Assembly: GCA_963402885.1 (NCBI GenBank)
Contig: OY727097.1
Location: 21,762,001 to 21,826,000 of the forward strand
DNA: 64,000 nt
Direction: 5' to 3'
Source of the DNA: Antedon bifida
Lineage: Eukaryota; Echinodermata; Crinoidea; Comatulida; Antedonidae
Every line of letters begins with the position of its first letter. Position 1 is the first letter of the stretch. The notes below the pieces were generated by a model. It did no database searches. It saw only the letters and a program-made list of their open reading frames with translations, and had not been told where the DNA came from. This document shows, piece after piece, positions 1-13,861 of the stretch. Made by a program: the position numbers and the translations under genes.

Positions 1-599
1 TACATGTGTGTGTTTATATTTTAAATGATGAATAAAGAGTATTTGAGTTGTCCTTTTTTTTTCACCCGGTCTCACAAACAAAATGAACACAGGTACCAAC
101 TTCAGGTTCAATTTGAATTTGAGGTTTACCAGATTGATATTCTAATATTATCACTTTTAATATAATTTTTAATCACTAAATTTAAATACAATATTGATAC
201 CATAAAACGAAAAATAATACAGAAGATTATTTAATTTATTTCTAGGCTTCAAACTCTTTGAATGTAAATTGAAAAAGGCAAAAAAAAACAAAAAAAGTAA
301 TTCAAAAATGAAGAAAGTAAATGTTATTGGATTGAATTTAAATAAAAATTAATCCTTAATATTAATAGGAAGTTTAGCTGATATATTTATAATGATTATA
401 TTGTGTCATTGAGTTTTGTTTAAAGGTATGGTAGAATACATCTAAGACAAGTAGCAATCCAGTAAATCTTGTCATTAAGCTAATAGAAACTTTTAATTGA
501 AGTCGTTTAATGTCTTTTAAAACCACTACAAATGATATTACTACAACGACCTCTTTAGCTCCATGTAAAGAACTGCTTTATTATAATAAAGAACATTAA

Positions 600-1060
600 A
601 TTGATTGCAGACTAGTAAACACAAGAAACTATTAGCTGCGTAATCGGTTGCAATGATAGTAAAAAAATGCGAGAAATCTATGCAAGAGTTTTCGTAAGCC
701 TTGACCCTGCAGCGTAAGCGAATACTGGAGGAATGAAGAGTATATGGAGTAGCGTTAAGGCTTAAATATTCTCAATCATGAGTTTTTCATCCAAGGCTAA
801 GCACCGTTCACGCCACTTGGTACCGACCACAAATCACTCTTACAAAATCCAATCCACTTCCTCGCATGAAATTCAAAAATCTTTTGAAAGCATTGACAAG
901 TGAAAAGCAATCGGATTCGTAAATAATTTTCATTTACTTTAAAGATTACTGCTATGGTAAGCGTTATTGAATAGAAAGTTTTGTGGACAAGTTCTCTCTC
1001 GTCTTTATCTTCTTATCCACATAATCTAATACTTTTCTTCGTTATAAGGACATTGAATGA
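600..1060. promoter_or_regulatory. Candidate non-coding conserved block
   Basis: Complex sequence in AT-rich surroundings (GCTGCGTAATCGGTTGCAAT, AGCCTTGACCCTGCAGCGTA, AAGCACCGTTCACGCCACTT). Numerous stops in all frames. Possibly regulatory; low confidence. Confidence 0.2.
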
Positions 1061-3744
1061 TTGTATATGAATTTTTTATGTCCATTAAATCTCAATCTTT
1101 TTCAAAGTAGATCCCACTAATTTTGGTTGAAGTAAAGAATTGACATACTCTTAATGTTTTGTAGCAAACTGAATTAATAGACTGCTCAATAGATCATCTC
1201 TTGCGTTCAGTATGTCTCTTCAACTATTTTTTGTTTATCCTTTCAAATCGGAATGCTTTAGTTGAAGAAACCAATAAAGAGCCTGTGGAAGATCATGTGA
1301 CTAGCTTTATGACCAAGTCAAAATCCAGTCTGATGGTAATAAAATAATAAAGTATTATTACAATTTCAAAAAATGAAAATATCTAATCCAATATAAGTAA
1401 GTATTAAGGCATGTTTTTAAAAGATATATTGGGCCTCTACAAATGACAAATAATAATTGAATATAATTAACAAATAAATGTTCTTTATGTTATGAGCATT
1501 GTACCACAAGGTTTTCACTCATTATGTGTAGTTTAGCAGCAAATATGCAAGTATGATATTGATTTTATGTACCTTATGATTTTATTTCTGTTTTAATGTT
1601 TCGTTCCTAAAAAGTAAGCCTAATTAGTTGATTATGCAAATATTTTATATTATATTATATTTGTTTAATTTTATTTTTATATAACTTTCATTTTTGAATA
1701 AATGAATCTGTGTTCTAGAGTATTTTACTTTTTTGGGATATCCTTTTAACTTGAGTCTTACAGTTGTTTTATATGTTTATGTTGTATGTATCTGTGTGAC
1801 TCTGGTTAATAAAGTAAATCAATCAATCAATAGAAAGTAGCCATAAGTGTGAAGAAAACCCTTTTCATATGATTCCTTTGATCACCTAGAGTATGGGGCT
1901 AATATATTCAACATACTGTACTGGTGAGGACTAGAGCTAGATCTGATTCAAACTGCATTTTATTCCTTGTTAATATAGTTAACAATTGGATTACTGACTT
2001 ATTAACGTATTGATAACATCAAACTCAATGAGAACAGGCCTAGAGGTATTGTAGTGGACAGTTAGTCTGTAATACCTAATAATCAAAGTAAACAACTTCT
2101 TATTACTTTAGTGTGAGCAGATATTGTCTCAAAAACAACACAGAATTCAAACTTTATCTGTATTCATTTTTTAAAATCAAATTAACTAAAATCAAATCAA
2201 CTAAAATTAAATCATGTAGGTCATATATGTATGTCAGCTATATGATGAACAGTGAATGCTACTGTAAAGCTGTTGGTACACGCACTAGAAACAGCTCTGT
2301 TATGCATGCTTACAGAATCATATCTGATACAGTGCTTGTGTGATTACCTATCTTATACTGTGTCGGTTACTCCGATATAATTTTGATGTACCTCTGATAA
2401 CATTAGGTTTCATATGTACATCTTATGTAACTTTAACTTCCAATTAACCTCAGACAATTCCCACTTTCACCTGGGTTGTATTGAATGTTTAACCAGTATT
2501 TTTTTTTTTTTTTTGAACACAAAACAAGCTAAGCATACAAAAGGGTGTGCATTAGCTTGAATTATTGTAAGCAACTCAGAAAGAGGATAGAAATCTACTT
2601 TCTTAAATCACTAGACATAAAGGTTCTTATATTATTTTTTATATCATATCTTTATTCCCTAACATTTGGTTAAGACATAGCCAATACATAGATAAAACAG
2701 AGGTGCTATCTGTAACAAAATCAAACATGCATAGAAGATAAAAAAGATATAAAATATTTTGTCAAAAACATGCAGACTGAAAAAGTAAACTAAAAAAAAA
2801 AATGTTTCATCGTTAACAAAAATCTGTATGTATGGTTTTGAGTGTTTTAGTCATTAAACAATTCTATATAATAAAAAAACTGAAAAAAGTTTATAGATTA
2901 CTGTTACAGACAGTAAGATAATCAACCTTACATTATAGCAACATTAAAGTGTTTAAAAAGTTTTTAAAAAATTGAAAACCCTCTATCATATATTTTCAGG
3001 AGGTTGTTTACATCCATTATCTCTCATCCTAATTAAAATAACAGAGCCCATAATAATACAATGATAGCATACAATAGATGTGTGTACCACTAAAGGGAAA
3101 GGCGGGAAAGGTGTGTGAACAACCACATTTTGTTTTCATAGAAAAAACAATTAAAATGCATGTTTGCTTCCTTTTCAAATTAGATTGCAATAACATACCG
3201 GAAAAAAGATATAATAAAACAATGCCATGATTCATGACGCTGAAAGATAAACTTTTAATTTCAAAATTAATTCAAAACATGTATAGATATTACAACTCTT
3301 TTGACTAGAAATACCAAAGTTAATTTGATACATGTGTAAATCAAGTATGTTAAACAATTTTAAAATAAAAATTGAAAAAATTCATCTGGTTTGAATCACA
3401 AATGAATATATACATTTCTTGTTAAAAATATGAATGGTAATAATACGTTTTTTCTTAAGGTCAGTGTGAAGGAACAACAAAACATCTAAATTCATATTTT
3501 TCCCGAAGATTTGATAAAAGAAATATATAATACATTAAAAAATTGACAAAAAAAAACATTTAATCAGTGACCATAGCTTCTGAACTCTACATCCCAAATG
3601 TTCAAACTGAAAAGTATTAATTGTTTTTTTTGGTACATTGATATCTATAGATCAGGCATTCTCAACAGATTTCTAGTGTGGACCTGTTTTATTTTACAAA
3701 TTACAGTTGAACACCAAAACTATCCCCTGGATAAGGATATAAGA
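1061..3744. other. AT-rich intergenic DNA
   Basis: Apart from the retroposon tail at 1741-1832 and homopolymer runs (T16 near 2500), only stop-rich AT sequence is visible. The 76-codon frame at 2113 has no domain features. No gene is supported. Confidence 0.6.
1741..1832 (+). repeat. Probable retroposon 3' tail with (AATC)n
   Basis: TGTATCTGTGTGACTCTGGT followed by TAATAAAG and a run AATCAATCAATCAAT (1818-1832) looks like the 3' end of a non-LTR retroposon terminating in a short tandem tail. The 5' part was not recognised. Confidence 0.45.
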
Positions 3745-3900
3745 TGTATGGTCCTCCAAAAACATAACAAATGAAGATCAATAAAAAAAAATATTTTGAA
3801 TAGACCATTTCGAAGATTTAATAAAGTTATTGAATCACTTCTGTAGAAAAAAAAAGAGAATTCTTTTTAAAATTGTGATATTTTGCTTCTGACAAATTCC
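3745..3900 (+). repeat. Dispersed AT-rich repeat, copy 1 (TTCTGTAGAAA family)
   Basis: Shares an ordered set of blocks with 16044-16360: AAGATGTAT, TCCAAAAACATAA, AAATGAAGATNAATAAA, TTTGAATANNCCATTT, ATAAAGTT and TTCYGTAGAAA. A third related copy is at 34050-34290. Class unknown; probably an old interspersed element. Confidence 0.6.
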
Positions 3901-4959
3901 CTTTTAATATTTTAATATTTATTTCAGTACATCAATGGGTAGTTTAAAGTTTCTATTTAAAAAAATAAATATAGATATTATATATATATTATACAGTAAA
4001 GATGAAATGAAATGAAAGGTTTTAAAAAATATATATATCTTAAACAAATTTTTGGATATTCACATAACATATATTTAATTTATTAATTATTATAAATTCA
4101 AATATACACAATACTGTATTACTATTTTTTGTAGTACACTTTATTGACTGCAGATGGAATGTATGTTTATACAAATAATCTATATATAAATTTACGTAAG
4201 GGTAAAATTTGGTAAATCGCGCGTTTTTCTAAAATATTTACCTGATGGTATATACAGTTGGTTCGTACTTTCGGAATGATTTTAACCACCTGATGTAACC
4301 CTGTTTACTAATTAGTGTTAGATAATTAGGTATTGACAAACAATTTAGGTTCAACGATTTGCCCCAAATAGGGGTGTTTTCCGATCGTGGTATACACTTT
4401 CTAATGGATGTCCATCTTGAAAAATACCCGCACACAATACTACGAGGATGCTTTGCATTTACCTATATCCTTCTACATTAATTGTTTTTAATATCTGAAA
4501 ACCAGTTGAACTGCTCGAGTACAGCATCAAAATGTTGAATTTTCTTTAAAAAATACTATTTTGATAGATTTAATATACGTTTATACAAAATGTATTGATT
4601 TGCAATGAACATGAACATTCCAACCTCTCAGTCTCCCTATAATTATTTGGTAAATTTATGGGCCCCTGGAGGATAAACTTAAAACCTTTAGATATAGTAT
4701 TGCAATACTTTGACAATCTATATATAAATTATGGTTAATTCTGACATAGGCGAGCACAATGCAAAAACTTCTGTACAAATCTCCACCTTGGATACCTACC
4801 TTATCTATCTCAGATGTACCGCGAAACGTAGATTTGATAACATTAGTTTTCACATCGACGCTATTGTTCCACTTTTGTCTTTTACAACGACAAAATTTAG
4901 CGTTACCTATCGAAATTTGTGGATATCACAGGGTTATTTTCACACACTCGCGCTGTTGT

Positions 4960-5005
4960 TCAACTGGCTTCCGGGTGCGTCACTTCCGGCAAAATGGCCG
5001 TTGGT
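4960..5005 (+). promoter_or_regulatory. ETS/YY1 motif cluster (housekeeping-promoter-like)
   Basis: GC-rich island with two ETS sites (CTTCCGGG at 4968-4975, ACTTCCGG at 4982-4989) and a YY1-type AAAATGGCCG (4991-5000) in the order typical of TATA-less housekeeping promoters. The ATG in the YY1 site opens only nine codons (to TAA), and no donor or exon is seen. It is an orphan or decayed promoter, or a coincidence. Confidence 0.35.
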
Positions 5006-5039
5006 GGCGCCATTCAATATTAAATAAAAAAATATTTTA

Positions 5040-5330
5040 GTGGTTCAACGTATCGTGAACTACTGAAATTAATTTGTTTTAGATATTCAACTAATCAATT
5101 ATATTGATTAAAGGCATTTACTTTACGTGAACTACAATTTGTTTTAGTAATTTAACTTTTATTGAAGGCCTTTACTTTTATGTGAACTACAATGTGATTT
5201 TAGTGATTCAACTGAATCGTGAACTACAATTTATTTGTTTTAGATATTCAAATATCAATTATAAAGGCCTTTACTTTACGTGAAATACAATTTGTTTTAG
5301 AAATTTTACTAATTATTTATGCTATTTATT
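5040..5330. repeat. Diverged tandem duplication of about 150-165 bp
   Basis: Two related copies: ATCGTGAACTAC at 5053 matches AATCGTGAACTAC at about 5216, and AAGGCATTTACTTTACGTGA (5111) matches AAGGCCTTTACTTTACGTGA (5263). TTGTTTTAGATATTCAA also recurs. It lies next to the ETS/YY1-rich block at 4960-5005. Confidence 0.7.
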
Positions 5331-8099
5331 AATCATTTTATCAAATTTAGGTGCGATTCAATGTTACTACTATAGGAGGCAAGGCCTACCAGGGAAACAC
5401 CTTTACTGTTTATCGATTATTTATGTTGCTTGCTCTATTTATAATTATAAATGGTGTCTACTACGACCGAAATATAAGTAGGCTACGAAAGTTGTTATTT
5501 GATCATTTTGTTCCAAAATTAACAAGATGCTGTTGTCATGATATATTGTGATACAATTATTGTTAAAGCCCCGCTCACTGTCACCCACGTTGATAAACTA
5601 TGCTTTTGGTCTCTTGGTACGGTCACGTTAGAGACTGTTTCAGTGATTAATGACCCCTATTAACGGTTTCCTCCTGTGTGTAACGTTCAGATAATATATA
5701 TAATAATATAATATACGTATACTGTTCTTTACAATTATATTATTTGCATTAATACCAATTGTTGTAATACGAATTGTTGAAAGTTTTTACATCATTACAG
5801 GGAGAATTAATGTACATTTTGTTTACAAATAAATAACTCTATTGAGTAACTTTTCCTCTTTACGTTCCTAACCACCGATTGCTGTCAAGTGTCCATACAT
5901 CATTACTGACAGGGGACGTAATCAATCATAATTGGTATACATTTCGCATCTTACCAAACTTATTTTTAGTACAGGTTCAAATCTCACACACACAAGACCG
6001 AATATAATAATTAGCCTATATTGTTCTCTATTCGTACATTTTTTAAACTCTAATTTGTTATACAGTATTACCCTGGAAGCGATATTTTTGGCGTACCTAA
6101 TTTATGGACCACCATGAAAAATCACAAAATAAATATACATTACTCATCAGTCATATGCATAGGTGTCACACGGGCTTCAATTTTCAGAGGCGTTGGTCAT
6201 GTTTTCGAGGACCATTCGGGTACACCCACTAGAGGGTGCGCGAGCGAAGCGAGCGAACCCTCTAGTACTGTAAATACATATTAACAACTTTTGCTCGCCA
6301 TTTGAATTGCAAATTTCTTACTGCGAGTGTGGTTACTCTTAGATATATAAAAACATATACAAATAAACTTTATTACATTGAGTGTGGGTAGGCCCAACTG
6401 TTAGATTATAAACACATAATGAAAGTTATTACAAATTGGGTTTGTTTAAATGAGTCCAAATAAAAAATTAGGTGCTAATTTACGGTTGAGTACATAAATC
6501 ATTGTCTATTTATTTGTTTCTGTAAACGACAATGTATTATAGTCCTGCTGTACGTACATTTGAAATCGCCAGTTTTTTTACGCTGAAATTACTGTGTATT
6601 CGAGAACCATCTGTGGGTTCGCTCGTGTACCAACTAGTAAATAACAATTTATACTGTACTTTAACACTTTTTCTTATTATAATAATAATAATAAACACCC
6701 CAGGGCTTTTATTTGAATAAATACAATATATTTTAATGTTTGGAAAGCCGTGAAATGTATACCTGTTAATAACATCAAAGAAAAATTAATCATCTTATCT
6801 CTAAGATGCAATACAATTTCCAATTAATAGATTTCTTTTGAAATTGATAATTCAGAGAAGTTTGCGCGCGAGTGGTAACAATTACTAAGACGATTTGTTT
6901 ATCAATAATCATAGAGGTACACTTCATCTCTGCCTAATTTCATTATTGATTTCCAAAGCTGCGATAATATTATTCTTCAACGCCTTCCAAATAGGATCTT
7001 GTTCTCGATTGAATGCATGACCCTGACCTTACGAGAACTGTATTGTGTTTGATGAAGTGAATATGAAGATGATACCAAAAGAAGCAAGTGTCATCATTGC
7101 AAAGTTTTGATAAAAATTAGTTATTATAGATGTCTATATTGCTTCATATTAATTATGATTATTATTAATAGTTAGTTTTGCCTTTGATTGATGTCAAAGT
7201 TAATAAAAGGTTATCAAATTTGTCACAAAAGACTGGTTACAATTTTTATTTTAAATGACTATGTGTACTGTCTATAAAATTGAGACTAATTTTAAGTACG
7301 ACTGACTGACCATACCATAGTTTTAATAAAAGAAGGTACCACATAAATTGCTAAAACTTTCTATTTTTTCTTATTTTAAATAACTGAATAAGTAAACAGA
7401 GAGAGGAAGAAAGACAGATAGAGAATAGATTCGAAAATAATTAAATTTGAATTGACTGTATAATTGAAACAAAAAATGACTTGTAGGACAGGGGTGATGC
7501 AAATAAACTGTAGCATTGTCAATTTCTTAAAATGTCAATTTTGTGAAAGCATTCATGATGTAATTATGTCCATCACATACAGCAATATTAACTGTATAAT
7601 TTTGAGGAAATGTGTTTTACAATATTTATTATTTCTTCAATGACTTTATTCGTTTCAACTGAATAAAGATACTTAGTAATTTTTCAAATCACAAACTTTG
7701 ATGACAAATCAATTAAATTATACCTGCCTTCGGAATTAGATGTCAATTATATTCAAGCTGGGTCTTAATATTTCTTTTCTGCTTCGATGATCTTATAAAC
7801 ACACTGTGATTTTCGCCACATAGATTCATTTGTCTTTTGTTTGGCGTACCGCATGGCAAAGTGTTACCAAGATGCTTAAGTTAATAATCTTGTTTTCTGT
7901 AGAAAAATCAATGCCTTTGTCAAAGGTGGTAATTGTAAAGATGAGTACAATGGTAGATTACTTAATGCTTTATTAAGTAAATAGAAATTGAATGCGTTAG
8001 TATAAAGCAATACAATAGAGTGTGCTGCATAAGTTGAATTGTGTGTGCTCAATTAAGCAATTTCTTTTGATATATTAAGAAAGGGATTAATTATTCATT
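5331..8099. other. Intergenic DNA
   Basis: Holds the hairpin at 6228 and otherwise unique AT-rich sequence. 7060-7240 is motif-rich (CCTTTGATTGATGTCAAAG) and might be regulatory. Short frames near 5351, 5932 and 6532 look random. Confidence 0.6.
6228..6268. repeat. GC-rich hairpin (ACTAGAGGG...CCCTCTAGT)
   Basis: ACTAGAGGGT and ACCCTCTAGT flank GCGCGAGCGAAGCGAGCGA, giving a stable stem of 10 bp plus a CG-rich loop in otherwise AT-rich sequence. A related CGCTCG/GGGTTCG word lies at about 6614-6625. Probably the terminus of a decayed transposon. Confidence 0.5.
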
Positions 8100-8106
8100 A
8101 TCCAAC

Positions 8107-8135
8107 CATGGACCTATCTAATTTATAGGTCCATG
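8107..8135. mobile_element. Mini-palindrome element 1 with 7-bp target duplication
   Basis: A 29-bp palindromic unit, CATGGACCTAT + 7 nt + ATAGGTCCATG, flanked by perfect direct repeats ATCCAAC at 8100-8106 and 8136-8142. See the other copies at 19244, 59748, 60137, 61261 and 61894. Confidence 0.7.
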
Positions 8136-8622
8136 ATCCAACTATTAATCATATACTGTATTACTTGACAAAAGTTAATTTTAATTCTCTCTTCTATTCA
8201 TATCATCAATTTATTTCTTTTTCATTATAAACTTTTTTTGTTTCCATTTTTAATCTATTTAATATTTGATATTACAATCAATAATATTACATAAATACAT
8301 TTCCTTCTTAATATAATTCAAACTAAACATAATTTTCTATTTACATTTTCAAATCAATTTTATTTTTATATTGTTTTACTATTGTAATCATAGATATTCA
8401 CAATCCTATGTAATAGTTTGTTTACATGATGGGATGTTTTTATTTAAATAGTTTTGTTTTAATAACTGGTGTCAATTAGCAAACAGTGTCAATTAGCAAA
8501 TATCATAACAAAATTGCATGGAGAAATCATATAATTCTGTGTTAACCTGGTTAAAGAAAATTTACATTCTGTATTAATTACAGTTGAACCCCTTTTAAAT
8601 TGATACTCTTTGGCCTTAAAGT

Positions 8623-8754
8623 GGCCCATAGGGGTGTTCCATAAGGGCTGTTTTGGGCCCATAGGGGTGTTCCATAAGGGCTGTTTTGGGCCCATAGGGG
8701 TGTTCCATAAGGGCTGTTTTGGGCCCATAGGGGTGTTCCATAAGGGCTGTTTTG
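8623..8754. repeat. 33-bp tandem repeat, 4 copies
   Basis: Four near-identical units beginning GGCCCATAGGGGTGTTCCAT and continuing AAGGGCTGTTTTG, at 8623, 8656, 8689 and 8722. It is markedly GC-rich in AT-rich DNA. The multiple-of-three unit keeps frames open on both strands; no gene is implied. Confidence 0.95.
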
Positions 8755-11700
8755 TTGAAACATATCTTATTTACTACTTCACAAAGAAAGTGTTCACTTA
8801 GAAGGGTTCTTTTGTATATTATGTGTTGTTTTTTAAATTCATGTATTGATCATCAAATGGGAATTTATAAAAGTATAATTTATGTATAAAATTTCTAGTT
8901 TGTATTAATTAGAAATACTTGATTTGATTTTTATGTACTTTTCATTACAAGCGCTGAACTCACAATATGGATATATATGTCACAGACGAACACCTGTATT
9001 TTAGTTATTATGAAAAATAGCCATAACATATAAAGGAAAAAAAGAAAGATTTAATTGATGGTTAAAACTATCAATATACTGTTAACAATATTTACAACAT
9101 ATAATTGTTTAAATGTCTAATAAAATGTGTTACCAAAGAAAAGGTATTATTACCCATTTTGTTAAATATGATCATTTAAAACACCTTTAATTAATTTATG
9201 ACACTAATTAGACCAATAATCTATTACATCAACCGTTTATTCTCAAAATAAACAGTCATATTTTTATGCCCCGAAGTTCTGACGCAAATCTACAATTGAT
9301 TTTGATTACTCAATGTCATTGAAAAGAACGTTTATGTTAGTAATTCACAATTGTTTCCTTTTTAATACCACACACTTAGCACCTTTCATCGGAGAAGGGA
9401 TGAAATTATATCGGTTAAAATGCAATCATTTGTTTAGCAGTTGTCATCAAGCCAGTACTGACAAGGGCAATACCATAAATAACCTACAGCAAATTTTAAA
9501 CCTTATAAAGAATAAAGATACGGAAATTATTAATTCTTTTTATGATTGATCTTCGTTGATCTACAAGGAAGCTGTAAAGTATCGAGGAAGCTGCGAAAAT
9601 AACTTGTGTATTCATTAGTTTCCTGAATTGATTATGAAGTTCGTAATTAAGTGAGCTAACCTCTTCAACTTTTCTCGTTTTATTTTCTAAATGTCTTAAA
9701 TAGGTGAAAGCATTTATTAAACAATGATGCATAATTTTGTTAAAATTGCATGTTTTGTATGCCGGGGGCATTTTATGCGATTCGCAATCGAACTAAAACA
9801 TCTGTACGTGCCGCTGGACTGGTTTACTCATAATAGGAGCAATGCAGAATAAAAACATTTTAAAATGAAATAAATCTTGGGGCAAGAAAATTATTGTAAT
9901 TATAGAGAACTAAAGGAATCACACTCTACTTGTCATAGACTTGTCAATCTCACAAAATCTATTTCTAGCTCATGTAAATGAAAAAAAAATCAAGGTAAGG
10001 ATTCTTCTTGCATCATATATCAAAATGAAAGTCCGAGCAGATACTCTTTTTTGTTATTTAATATGATAATTAATAAAATAATAATTCTTTGTTTCTATTT
10101 ATTTGTGGAGAGTGCCTCTCAACTGTTATTTTTGTTATAACATTTAGAAATCCTGCCTCATTGATTTATATTTGTTCTGTCTGTTTGTTTATTAGTGTTT
10201 TATATATGGTGAAATAAATGATATGATAATGCAAATAAAATAGTATAACTCACAACGTTCCTTTTCATAATCTATGGCTAGACACAATGAAAGCAACTTG
10301 ACCAATGATAAGTGACAGTTCGATTAATTCATTGTTTGCGATTGGTCGAATCACTTACTATGTTACTTACCAACTTAATATGAATAAAGTGAAAATGGAT
10401 TTTCCGCTTTTGGTATGTCTTAAAAGCGCCTGGCATACTATAACATGTTGTTTTATAGAGCTTTTCTTTTAAATGGAAACAGTTCTTATATTTTACTATT
10501 TCGGTACTTTCAGTTAACTCTTCATAACAGTGTCCTGTTTCAGTTGTATCGGCTGCTTCTCACAAGCTTTGCTTCTTTTAAATTTTGCCCCTCTAAAACC
10601 AAATTATTGTAACTTATTATTAAATAAACTTTGAAGAAAAATATAACCATGTTACTTTTGCTTTAATAGTGTCCTCTATAGTTTGGTGTATTTTTGTTAG
10701 CATCCTTTCTTTTTCGGCTATGCTTTCATAAATTCCGATATTTAAATTTTCCAATGGGACCCATTTTGCAATGTTTTTCCTCCTGTAGGAATTTTATGTT
10801 GAAAAATGATCATAGCTAATTTTGCATTGATCTGAATGAAGGAGTATGGAATACAGAACATTCAAATACTGTATTACAAAGGAAGCAAATAAAACACTTT
10901 TGTTAGTAAAGAGAAAATATTTCCAATTTTCCAAAACATTCAATGTTCTAAGTAGAACTGACAAGAGATAATTTACAGTAATGAGGACAATAATACACAA
11001 TTAACTGAACAATATAAATTCATTGAATCTGATAAGACTTGTTACAAAAGAAACATCTTTACTGGATTAAAGGCATTGTATCTTTGTCACAATTCGGTCA
11101 AATTAACAGTTTATCTTCGCAATCAATAAATGCTTCTATTCTGCTTTTGTATTTCTATGGTTGTTCTCAAGGCCTACAGGCAGTTTGTATTCTTATTCAG
11201 TTAAATGTACCCGATACCACACCTATTACATTGGCTTTCTTTGTTGTACAAACTAACACATAATGGATTTATTATGTAGTAATTGTGAGCATCTTAATTG
11301 ATTCAATAAAATTGATAAACTTCATTTTTTAAATAATACTAATTCTCTTTTTTAAATGATAATATAAACCATTATATTTCACAACATACTTTAATTACTG
11401 TTAAATACATATTATATTATATTGTTTCATTTGTTCTATCAAATAAAAAATATATAATTTACCTACTGTAAAAATGTATAAGAAAATTGTAAAAATGACA
11501 GTATATATGCAATATTGTATATAGCCCTGTTCAAACTTGTACACATTTTGGTCCCTGCATTGAATGTGGCAATATGGGAATCATGTATATCAACTTTCAG
11601 AAAGTTGCGAGATGTGCTGGAAAATGTGCATGAAAAAAATGTGTGCCCGCATTCAACATTTTTGAATAATTTGTGCACTGCATTAATAATGGAACAGTAC

Positions 11701-12299
11701 AGACTAATATGTGCAAATGTCAAGCAGAGTATGTGTTTTATGTGTTTACACCCACTATTGAGTATAATATAATAACAAAATAATATAATAAAAATGATAA
11801 ACATTTCCAAATATCATTATTTTAATGATCATTCAGTCAATTTCATCTAATCATTTTGGTTGTAAAAAACCTTATGCAAAATGTCTAATAAAATCATTTG
11901 AAAGCAGATTCAGTATTATTATTATTACAACGAAAATACCATTTTGATATTAAAGAATAAATTTTGACACTAGCATTGAGCAGTTCATCTTTCCTATCCA
12001 TTGTTGAGTCAAGATGAACTAAAAGCATTGTCATAAAGAATACAGATAAAACAAATTACTACACTAATTCCAGAATTCTATATAATACCTCACTTCAAAA
12101 TATTAACACCACTCCATCGTATTACGACACATCATCGAAAAAATAAAGCGTACTCCTAAGTGCTTAGACATCAAATTCTACCTCTTGGAAATTGTTACTA
12201 AGCGCCGGCAAAGATTTAAGCTGTGACAAATATGCTTTGATTTAAATTAATTGACAATCTTAACTCTCTTGCAATCTTGAAAGTGGTTAAATCTCAGAA
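8755..12299. other. AT-rich intergenic DNA
   Basis: No recognisable gene. Overlapping open frames on both strands at 11463-11810 are low-complexity and AT-driven. 10135-10215 has a GTGAAATAAATGATATGATA-type stretch that may be a retroposon end. Confidence 0.6.
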
Positions 12300-12730
12300 T
12301 AAATGAAAGTAACGTCTTAGCTTTTTATACAGATGAGGGACTTCCTTTTTAGATGATTCAATTGATATACGGTAAGGAAGAAGCTTGACTTTAATATGAC
12401 TACAATAAGAAGTCATTTAAACAGTTATAACCACCCCAGAATTTCACCAAAAGTTTCAATACAAGCATAAAAACATATATGTACAGTAAGTAACTTCTTA
12501 GCTTTATTATCAGTTATAACCACATCAAAGTTTCACCACAAGTTCCACTGACAATATACACAAATACATAATGGACATAAATTCTTAACAATAGATACAC
12601 CAAATTTAAAAAAGAAAAATATAAATGAATATAACTTCTTAGCTTAATTAACATTCGAGTAACTTACTTTCAATTAAAATAGCTTGACTTTTTTAACGTT
12701 AATGTAACCACACACCAAAAAAATTTTTTT
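12300..12730. repeat. Diverged tandem/dispersed repeat (TAACTTCTTAGCTT motif)
   Basis: The phrases GTAACTTCTTAGCTT, TTATAACCACNNC and TTTCACCANAAGTT recur two to four times across this stretch (for example near 12313, 12489 and 12633) at irregular 90-180 bp spacing. An old decayed tandem array or nested repeat; no coding potential. Confidence 0.6.
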
Positions 12731-13861
12731 TTTAAATAACTTAAATCTATTATATTTTACATTCTAATATTGAAAACAAAGAAAACAATAGACGTCCTTC
12801 ACAATATAAATGTATTAGAATTAAATTGATTCTTAGAAATTAATCAAAGATATCGACTATATTATCTCCTTTGACTGTCCGAGATTTAGATAAAATCTGC
12901 TGTGTTATTTAAAGAGTGAATTTCATTCATTATATCAGATTGTTGGTAGGCTTAAAGGATTTATGGGTAGTTATTAGCTGCTTTTTTCTCAAATATATGT
13001 TAAGCCAAGTGCTTTAAAACATTTTCTTAAATTAATTTGTACAAAGAATATTGAATATGGCAGAGCTGATGTAAGCTAGCATTACATTATGAAAAGATGT
13101 AGAATCATTTTAGTTTTAATATATAAATTGCAATATCAATTCAAAATATAATATACTCATTTGTTACATCCCAGATGTGACAGATGATATCAAAAGCTGA
13201 TCATATGAATTTATACATAAAACATTACATTTAAACATTATTTACCTAAACATTATACTTAAAATTTGTTACAAGTTACATGATTCATTCATTGGTCTAA
13301 TTGGTTGAATTTCACTTTCGTCAACAACCCTTAACATTTATTAAAATGTATTACAATTTGAATATATAAATCATTACACATTTATCTATAAAATAAGCAA
13401 ATAAAAATACCCGCAGTCACAATGCAACAGCAAGAAAGACATCAAGTTAAAAAACAAATATTAATATTATTATATTAATGTAGAGTAAAGAAAAAATACA
13501 ATGGACATAATTAATTGCAAACACAGTGACAAAACTTAGAAGAAAAACTAAAATGAATCTACAAAATAAAATGTACACCACAATACAAAAAATCTACTGT
13601 ATTAATTACTGCACTCAACGTAAACATTGGTTCATGCACACTACACTGTACTAGTAATATACTAGCACTGTTCTTTCTTAATTATGTTAATCAATCAGAT
13701 TAACTTCTTCATCAATTTTCAAAAGGAAACAACTTATTTGTATTTAGGAAGAAGATAAATATAGGTATTCAATATTGTGAACAGTGGTCTCTTCATTAGA
13801 ATTGAATTTAGTCTTCAAAAATGCAAATTCATGCACAAATTTTTCATCCATCACAAATTTA

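Noticed and set aside
8489..8801. Overlapping frames with an 11-residue repeat on both strands
   Set aside because: Product of the 33-bp tandem repeat; no other gene features.
11463..11810. 115-codon and antisense 85-codon frames
   Set aside because: Mutually overlapping, AT-biased and without features; one of a background of random frames.
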